A DNA stretch of 64,000 bases from positions 186,001 to 250,000 of the forward strand of contig NZ_JMLV01000002.1 in NCBI RefSeq assembly GCF_000686045.1, read 5' to 3'. Both the position numbers and the translations under genes were made by a program. This stretch comes from Fodinicurvata fenggangensis DSM 21160 (GTDB lineage Bacteria > Pseudomonadota > Alphaproteobacteria > Kiloniellales > DSM-21159). Each line of letters opens with the position of its first letter. The stretch's first letter is position 1. Below, one piece after another: positions 58,997 to 64,000 of this stretch. The notes under the pieces were generated by a model, which made no database searches, was not told the DNA's origin, and saw only the letters and a list, made by a program, of their open reading frames with translations.

Positions 58997-60148
58997 ATGA
59001 ATGAATTCCCGGTGAACAGTTCCCTACGCGGTCCAGCTGCCCTCGATCCCGATTCCAGGATTGCGGTGGAGCGCGCTGTTGCCGAGCTGCGCCGGGCCTG
59101 CCTGGTTTTCCTCTGCGATGCCGAGGCAGCCAAGGGGCCGGGTTACCTGCTTCTTTCTGCCGAGAATGCAGATCACGAAGCCTTGGCGGCGCTTCATCAG
59201 CACGGTCAGGATCAGGGGACCTGCTTGCTCCTGACCGCACCGCGTGCCCAGGCACTCGGCCTCGACAGCGAAGCGAACACCCCTTTGGCGCTCGATTGCA
59301 CAGGCCTGTCCCTTGAGGAAATCGTCCAACTGGCCAATCCCGCAGGCGACAGCAAGGCTCTGGCGCTCCACAATCGCGACAGCCTGGCTGCACGCATTCG
59401 GCCCTTCCCGCAGCTATCGGCAGAAGCCGCGCTGGAGTTGACCAAGCTCGCCCGCCTCCTGCCCGCCGCCGTGATGCAACCGATCTCGCAAAGGCCTGAC
59501 GGCATACTGTCCGTCTCTCCATCTCAGATACAGCATTACCGCAGCACCGCCGCACTGATGCTGAAACAGGTGGCTTCGGCCGAGGTGCCCCTGCTTGGTG
59601 CCGAGAATACGCGAATCGTTGCCTTCCGGCCGGCTGACGGGGGACGTGAACACCTGGCCATCATCGTCGGCAGCCCGCGCAACGACCATCCCGTCCTGAC
59701 CCGCCTGCATTCGGAGTGCTTCACGGGAGACCTGCTGCGCTCACTCCGCTGCGATTGCGGTGACCAGCTGCGCGGAGCGATAGAGGCCATGACAGCGGAA
59801 GGGGCCGGGATTCTGCTCTATCTGGCCCAGGAAGGCCGTGGCATCGGCCTGGTCAACAAGCTGCGCGCCTATCGCCTGCAGGACCAGGGAGCCGATACCC
59901 TGGAAGCGAACGAAGCGCTTGGCTTCGATGCCGACGAACGTATCTACGAACCGGCCGCCGAGATGCTGAAGCATCTGGGCTACACACGCATCCGGCTGCT
60001 GACCAACAATCCCGAGAAGGTTGCAGACCTGGCGCGTCATGGCATCACGGTGGAGGATCGGGTGACCCACAGCTTCCCCTCCAACGGGCACAACGAGGCC
60101 TACCTGGATACCAAGGCCCGGCGCTTCGGACACATGTTCGAGATCTAG
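58997..60148 (+). CDS. ribA: GTP cyclohydrolase II with degenerate DHBP-synthase-like N-terminus
   Basis: A 383-residue protein. The C-terminal half (about 205-383) is a full GTP cyclohydrolase II, with zinc ligands in HSECFTGDLLRSLRCDCGDQL and the substrate block YLAQEGRGIGLVNKLRAYRLQ, making the first committed intermediate of riboflavin. The N-terminal half (about 10-195) is like RibB but lacks the metal and catalytic motifs, matching the RibB-like degenerate N-termini known from alphaproteobacterial RibA. ATG 58997 with GGAAAG upstream is preferred over 58967. Plus strand, alone, with a terminator about 170 bases after the stop. Confidence 0.9.
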   Translation: MNEFPVNSSLRGPAALDPDSRIAVERAVAELRRACLVFLCDAEAAKGPGYLLLSAENADHEALAALHQHGQDQGTCLLLTAPRAQALGLDSEANTPLALDCTGLSLEEIVQLANPAGDSKALALHNRDSLAARIRPFPQLSAEAALELTKLARLLPAAVMQPISQRPDGILSVSPSQIQHYRSTAALMLKQVASAEVPLLGAENTRIVAFRPADGGREHLAIIVGSPRNDHPVLTRLHSECFTGDLLRSLRCDCGDQLRGAIEAMTAEGAGILLYLAQEGRGIGLVNKLRAYRLQDQGADTLEANEALGFDADERIYEPAAEMLKHLGYTRIRLLTNNPEKVADLARHGITVEDRVTHSFPSNGHNEAYLDTKARRFGHMFEI

Positions 60149-60407
60149 GCATACGGCGATCTGACAGCCCCGCAGCGGAAATCACATTTACGCCTTATTT
60201 GAGGCCTTTCGAAAACACATTCGCGGCCCAATTTCAGACTCACACGGAGACTTCCCCTCTCTGTCAGAGGTTTTCCAGTCGGCCTCCTCAAATGCCCCCA
60301 AGCATAGACTGGAACCGCGGCCACCGGACCGACCCCCGGTGGCCGCTTTTTTTGTGGGCTTGATCGCGCTTTGGCAGATACCCCGCTCTCTGCTATAGCG
60401 CTTCATC
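60149..60407. other. ribA 3' region with terminator, upstream of ccmA
   Basis: About 259 bases, no gene. A terminator lies at 60317-60353, unusually far (168 bases) from the ribA stop; between them is CCTCT/AGAGG (60256-60260 with 60266-60270), a small hairpin. The last 50 bases before ccmA hold its promoter and ribosome site. Confidence 0.45.
60317..60353 (+). terminator. Rho-independent terminator
   Basis: GCGGCCACCGG (60317-60327), an eight-base loop, CCGGTGGCCGC (60336-60346), then seven T. Eleven perfect pairs. Confidence 0.92.
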
Positions 60408-61103
60408 ATGAGCATGGCCCCGCACTCCTCCACACAGCAACCGCCCCTGTCGCAACCAAACCGGCTGGAGGTAACCGCCCTGGACTGCCTGCGTGGCGGT
60501 TGGCCGGTCTTCTCGGACCTGCAGTTCCGCCTGGAAAGCGGTGACCTCCTGCTCCTGACCGGCCCGAACGGCAGCGGAAAGTCCAGCCTGCTGCGGATTC
60601 TGGCCGGGCTCCTGCCCCCGGCCGGTGGAGACCTGCTCTGGAACGAGGCGCCGCTGCATGGCGGAGACAGCCACCCCCCCTCAATCGGCTATGTCGGTCA
60701 TCGCAATGCCATCAAGGTCAACCTGACGCTGCAGGAAGACCTGGCTTTCTGGGCCCGCTTTCATGGACAACCGCAGCACAGGATTGCCCAGGCCCTGGAA
60801 GCCTTCGACCTGACACCCCTGGCTGCAAGGCCGGGCCGCGTACTCTCCTCGGGTCAGGGACGCCGCCTGGCTCTGGCACGCCTGAAAGTCATGCAGGCCC
60901 CGCTGTGGCTTCTGGACGAACCCCTGGTGGGATTGGACAAGGCCGCGGTCCTGGCCGTTCGCAACGAGATCGAAAAGCATCGCCGCGACGGAGGAATCAT
61001 CGTACTGGCCACCCATCAAGACATCTGGCACGTCGAGGAACAGCGCCTGGACCTGGGCACCTTCACTGTATCGCCAGATCAGTTGCAGGAGCTGGAGGCA
61101 TGA
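60408..61103 (+). CDS. ccmA: Haem exporter ATP-binding protein CcmA
   Basis: A 231-residue ABC ATPase of cytochrome c maturation system I. Walker A GPNGSGKSSLLRILAG at about residue 51, signature VLSSGQGRRLALARLKV (SSGQ in place of LSGGQ, typical for CcmA), Walker B LWLLDEPLVGLDKAAV, and switch His in VLATHQDIWH. With CcmB it drives release of holo-CcmE. It starts a tight ccmABCDEF cluster and overlaps ccmB by four bases. Confidence 0.95.
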   Translation: MSMAPHSSTQQPPLSQPNRLEVTALDCLRGGWPVFSDLQFRLESGDLLLLTGPNGSGKSSLLRILAGLLPPAGGDLLWNEAPLHGGDSHPPSIGYVGHRNAIKVNLTLQEDLAFWARFHGQPQHRIAQALEAFDLTPLAARPGRVLSSGQGRRLALARLKVMQAPLWLLDEPLVGLDKAAVLAVRNEIEKHRRDGGIIVLATHQDIWHVEEQRLDLGTFTVSPDQLQELEA

Positions 61104-61765
61104 ACGCACTGGCCGCCTTGCTGGCGCGCGACCTGCGCCTGGCCCTGCGCCAGAGCGGTGATGTCTTGCTGGCCGTGCTGTTCTTTATCCTGGGGGCCGC
61201 GCTTTTCCCCTTTGCGGTTGGCCCTGAACCAAACCTGCTGCTGCGGATTGGTCCCGGACTGATCTGGGTGATGGCGCTGCTGTCCGTCCTGCTGTCCCTG
61301 GACCGCCTCTTTGCTCCGGACCACGAGGACGGGACCCTGGACCTCCTGCTGCTTGCCCCGGCCCCGCTGGAAGGCATCGTGCTGGCCCGCATCCTCGCGC
61401 ACTGGCTGGCAAGTGGGGGCCCGCTCATTCTGGCCACGCCCCTGCTGGCCGTATTTTTCGGCGTGCCGACCTATGCCCTGCCTGTCCTGCTGGGCTCGCT
61501 GCTTCTGGGAACATTGGCGCTCAGCGCCCTGGGCGCCCTGGGCGCGGCCCTGACCCTGGGCGCACGTCGGGCCGGAGTCCTGGTTCCGCTGTTGGTGCTG
61601 CCGCTCTACATTCCGGTCCTGATCTTCGGGGCCGGCGCCGTGGATGCCGTCCTGACCGGCCTGGCGGCGCGCCCCCACCTTCTGCTGCTTGCGGCCGTCC
61701 TGGTGCTCAGCCTTCCCCTGGCCGCGCTTGCGGGGGCTGCTGCCCTGCGACAGGCCGCGGAATAG
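61100..61765 (+). CDS. ccmB: Haem exporter protein CcmB
   Basis: A 221-residue membrane protein with six hydrophobic spans. The start MNALAALLARDLRLALRQSGDVLLAVLFFILGAALFPFAVGP and the GPGLIWVMALLSVLLSLDRLFAPDHEDGTLDLLLL block are CcmB-specific. Partner of CcmA in the ABC complex. ATG 61100 overlaps ccmA (ATGA). 178 bases separate it from ccmC. Confidence 0.94.
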   Translation: MNALAALLARDLRLALRQSGDVLLAVLFFILGAALFPFAVGPEPNLLLRIGPGLIWVMALLSVLLSLDRLFAPDHEDGTLDLLLLAPAPLEGIVLARILAHWLASGGPLILATPLLAVFFGVPTYALPVLLGSLLLGTLALSALGALGAALTLGARRAGVLVPLLVLPLYIPVLIFGAGAVDAVLTGLAARPHLLLLAAVLVLSLPLAALAGAAALRQAAE

Positions 61766-61943
61766 CCGGCGCAGTCCAGGCCGTTCCGTCCTAAGCCTCC
61801 GCAAGGGGTGGTGGATTGCCGCACTGCGGGGCGATCTCTCTGGACCTTTGGGCCCTGAAAAGCCATTTTAGGCGCCGATAAGCACCCCTTTGTCCAGGCA
61901 GGGGCCTGGACAAGGCAGTGGGCGCCGGGAAACCGAAGATACA

Positions 61944-62714
61944 GTGACGCGCGCAACTTCTACATCCAGGCCAACAGCGAGCGCCGGGTCCTGGCATCGT
62001 TTTGCCAACCCGGGGCGCTTCCTGCGCATCTCCGGCCATGTCTACCCCTGGTCCCTGGGGCTGGCCCTGCTGTGCCTGGGCGTCGGCCTTGTCTGGTCGC
62101 TGGGCCTTGCGCCGGCCGATTACCAACAGGGCGACTCCGTGCGTATAATGTATGTCCATGTGCCAGCGGCCTGGATGGCGCTGTTCGCCTATAGCCTTCT
62201 GGCCGCGGCCGGGGCTTCGCTGCTGATCTGGCGCCACCCCCTTGGCGGTGTGGCGGCAACGGCCATCGCGCCTGTGGGGGCCGCTTTCACCTTCCTGGCG
62301 CTGGCCACCGGCTCGCTCTGGGGCAAGCCCATGTGGGGCACCTGGTGGGTCTGGGACGCTCGCTTGACCTCGGTCCTGATCCTGCTGTTCCTCTACCTGG
62401 GACACATGGCACTCACCCACGCCTTCGAGAATGCCGAACGCGGACGCAAGGCGGCTGCCGTCCTGGCGCTGGCCGGCGTAGTCAACCTGCCGATCATCAA
62501 GTTCTCGGTCGACTGGTGGAACACCCTGCACCAGCCGGCCAGCGTGACCCGGATCGGCACACCCGCCATTCACGAGGCCATGCTCTGGCCCCTGCTGGTG
62601 ATGGCGGGTGGTTTCATGTTCTTCTTCTTCGCGGTGGTCCTGCTGCGCATGCGGGCCGCTTTGGCGGCCCAGCGGGCCGAGGCCCTTGACCGCCGCATCA
62701 TGCTGGGACGCTGA
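61944..62714 (+). CDS. ccmC: Haem handling protein CcmC
   Basis: A 256-residue six-span protein that loads haem on CcmE. It carries the WWD motif (GTWWVWDARLTSVLILLFLYLG) with flanking haem-binding His residues in YVHVPAAWMAL and near WNTLHQPASV. The start is taken as GTG 61944; a TTG at 61890 would add 18 residues with no family content. The gap of 178 bases to ccmB is longer than usual for the cluster and carries no second gene. Confidence 0.92.
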   Translation: MTRATSTSRPTASAGSWHRFANPGRFLRISGHVYPWSLGLALLCLGVGLVWSLGLAPADYQQGDSVRIMYVHVPAAWMALFAYSLLAAAGASLLIWRHPLGGVAATAIAPVGAAFTFLALATGSLWGKPMWGTWWVWDARLTSVLILLFLYLGHMALTHAFENAERGRKAAAVLALAGVVNLPIIKFSVDWWNTLHQPASVTRIGTPAIHEAMLWPLLVMAGGFMFFFFAVVLLRMRAALAAQRAEALDRRIMLGR

Positions 62715-62720
62715 TTTTTC

Positions 62721-62933
62721 ATGGATGGCCTTTTCTCCTTTCTCTCCATGGGCGGTTATGGCGCCTACGTCTGGCCCAGTTACGGCCTGGCCTTGCTGGT
62801 CATGGGCGGGCTGTTCCTGCAGGCGCGGCGGGACTTGCGCCACAGCGAGCAGCGCCTGCTGGACCTTAAGCAAAGGGATGCAAGCCAGCAGGGTGGCCGT
62901 GACGGAAAGGATAATCCGGAGGCAAGCCGATGA
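62721..62933 (+). CDS. ccmD: Haem exporter protein CcmD
   Basis: A 70-residue small membrane protein with one span (about 18-36: YVWPSYGLALLVMGGLFLQAR) and a charged cytoplasmic tail, the usual CcmD shape with the GGYGAYVWPSYG start. It links CcmC, CcmE and CcmAB. It lies six bases after ccmC and overlaps ccmE by four bases. Confidence 0.9.
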   Translation: MDGLFSFLSMGGYGAYVWPSYGLALLVMGGLFLQARRDLRHSEQRLLDLKQRDASQQGGRDGKDNPEASR

Positions 62934-63397
62934 CCCGCAAGCGACGTCGCCTCTACATCGCGCTTTCCGGCTTGCTGTGCATCGCCAGCGCGGCTGCACT
63001 GATTCTCACGGCTTTCGAGGACAATCTGGTCTTCTTCTACTCCCCCAGCGACGTGCAGGCCAAGGGCCTGCCCGAGGGACGCACGGCGCGCATCGGCGGC
63101 CTGGTCCAGGAAGGCAGCGTGGAACACCTGGACGGCAACCGCGTGGAGTTCGTGGTGACGGATGGCGCCCATGACCTGTCCGTGGTCTACCAGGGGGCCC
63201 TGCCCGACCTGTTCCGCGAGGGACAGGGCGTGGTGGCCGAGGGACAGGCTGGCGACAACGGCGTCTTCCAGGCCCGTGAAGTCCTGGCACGCCATGACGA
63301 GAACTACATGCCGGCCGAGGTGGCCGATGCCCTGAAGGAAAGCGGGGAGTGGCGGCCCGAATCCGGCGAAGGCCCGAGGGAGGCAGAAGGCCAGTGA
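62930..63397 (+). CDS. ccmE: Cytochrome c-type biogenesis protein CcmE
   Basis: A 155-residue haem chaperone. One N-terminal anchor (residues about 8-28) and a periplasmic OB-fold. The covalent haem-binding H122 lies in ARHDENYMP with the nearby Y126. RIGGLVQEGSVEHLDGNRVEFVVTDG is the family's beta core. Start and stop overlap ccmD and ccmF by four bases. Confidence 0.95.
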   Translation: MTRKRRRLYIALSGLLCIASAAALILTAFEDNLVFFYSPSDVQAKGLPEGRTARIGGLVQEGSVEHLDGNRVEFVVTDGAHDLSVVYQGALPDLFREGQGVVAEGQAGDNGVFQAREVLARHDENYMPAEVADALKESGEWRPESGEGPREAEGQ

Positions 63398-64000
63398 TAC
63401 CTGAACTCGGGCATTTCGCACTGGTCCTGGCGCTGGTCCTGGCCGCCGTCCAGGGCAGCATTCCCTTCGTCGGCGCCCTGCGGGGCGACAGCCGCTGGAT
63501 GGATGTGGCCCGCCCCGCCGCAGTGGGGCAGCTGGGCGCCATTGCCCTGGCCTTCGCGGCGCTCACCCATGCCTACGTGGTCAGCGATTTCACGCTTGCC
63601 AACGTGGTCGAGAATTCCCACTCGGCCAAGCCGATGCTCTACAAGGTCACCGGGGTATGGGGCAATCATGAAGGCTCCATGCTGCTCTGGGTCCTAATGC
63701 TGGCGCTCTGCGGCGCCGGTGTCGCCGTATTCGGCCGCAACCTGCCCGCCACGCTGAAGGCGCGCGTCCTCTCGGTACAGGCCTGGATCGCGCTCGGCTT
63801 CCTGTCCTTCTCGCTTCTGACCTCGAACCCCTTCGAACGAGTGGCCAACCCACCCCTGGACGGCAACGACCTGAACCCCCTGCTCCAGGATCCCGGCCTG
63901 GCCTTCCATCCGCCGCTGCTCTACCTGGGCTACGTGGGCTTCTCCGTGGCCTTCTCCTTCGCCGTGGCCGCCTTGCTGGAAGGCCGGGTGGACGCCGCCT
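63394..64000 (+). CDS. ccmF: Cytochrome c haem lyase subunit CcmF (partial, cut by window end)
   Basis: The first 202 codons of CcmF, which together with CcmH joins haem to apocytochrome c. GTG start overlapping the ccmE stop. Visible: the first membrane spans (LGHFALVLALVLAAVQGSIPFVG), SDFTLANVVENSHSAKPMLYKVTGVWGNHEGSMLLWVLML, and SNPFERVANPPLDGNDLNPLLQDPGLAFHPPLLYLGYVGFSVAF. The WWD-containing core is partly beyond the window. A full CcmF is about 650 residues. Confidence 0.95.
   Translation, partial: MIPELGHFALVLALVLAAVQGSIPFVGALRGDSRWMDVARPAAVGQLGAIALAFAALTHAYVVSDFTLANVVENSHSAKPMLYKVTGVWGNHEGSMLLWVLMLALCGAGVAVFGRNLPATLKARVLSVQAWIALGFLSFSLLTSNPFERVANPPLDGNDLNPLLQDPGLAFHPPLLYLGYVGFSVAFSFAVAALLEGRVDAA

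Overview
The window is a GC-rich chromosomal stretch that reads as Alphaproteobacteria. Pointers are the very large NAD-glutamate dehydrogenase (about 1620 aa), the YbbN-type thioredoxin / LON-domain / Trm112 / DUF971 cluster, the glnK-amtB pair behind a -24/-12 promoter, the ccmABCDEF order, and a homospermidine synthase. The overall flavour is Rhodospirillales/Kiloniellales-like. The genus cannot be fixed from sequence reading alone, and a halotolerant heterotroph is only suggested by the BCCT transporter.

Layout. 1-12.9 kb: lpdA, pterin dehydratase, a small zincin, an 897-aa acyl-ligase/carrier/acyltransferase fusion, homospermidine synthase, a disordered conserved protein, and NAD-GDH on the minus strand. 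13.2-19.2 kb: an RpiR regulator followed by glutamine-synthetase-like, aldehyde dehydrogenase, iron alcohol dehydrogenase and class-I amidotransferase genes. Together these look like a gamma-glutamylation route for an amino alcohol. 19.3-23.2 kb: cyoABCD quinol oxidase. 23.2-25.8 kb: cobT, cobS and a CobC-like phosphatase (cobalamin nucleotide loop). 25.9-30.2 kb: SYLF protein, SCO, YggU, a universal stress protein with a structured leader, and a BCCT transporter. 30.2-33.7 kb: a TPR-type regulator divergent from a truncated haemoglobin, a GFA protein, an IS481-like remnant and tRNA-Gly. 33.9-38.7 kb: ProX deacylase, YbbN, LON-domain, Trm112, DUF971 and PAS proteins, and a UbiH-family hydroxylase. 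39-40.9 kb: glnK-amtB with terminator. 40.9-42.3 kb: a low-GC, 1.44-kb IS1595-like element with matching 18-bp ends, a passenger gene and a truncated transposase. 42.3-48.5 kb: the haem uptake operon hmuR-S-T-U-V with a Fur-like palindrome. 48.6-60.1 kb: DUF4112, DapC, FtsK, LolA, a sterol-desaturase-family protein, a PuuD-like hydrolase, a candidate sRNA, ExoIII, an OmpR-type regulator, an alpha/beta hydrolase and RibA. 60.4-64.0 kb: ccmABCDE and the start of ccmF, cut by the window end.

Functional threads. Nitrogen and amine metabolism recurs (GDH, PII/Amt, the GS-like cluster, homospermidine, a PuuD-like hydrolase). So do haem, copper and respiration (cyo, SCO, ccm, hmu). The clearest mobile DNA is the IS1595-like element sitting directly behind the amtB terminator. 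The most interesting unexplained items are the amino-alcohol-type GS cluster, the passenger-carrying IS derivative, a promoter/three-hairpin/terminator unit at 55.5-55.65 kb that looks like an orphan small RNA, and the double-hairpin leader of the universal stress gene. No CRISPR array, rRNA operon or prophage was seen.
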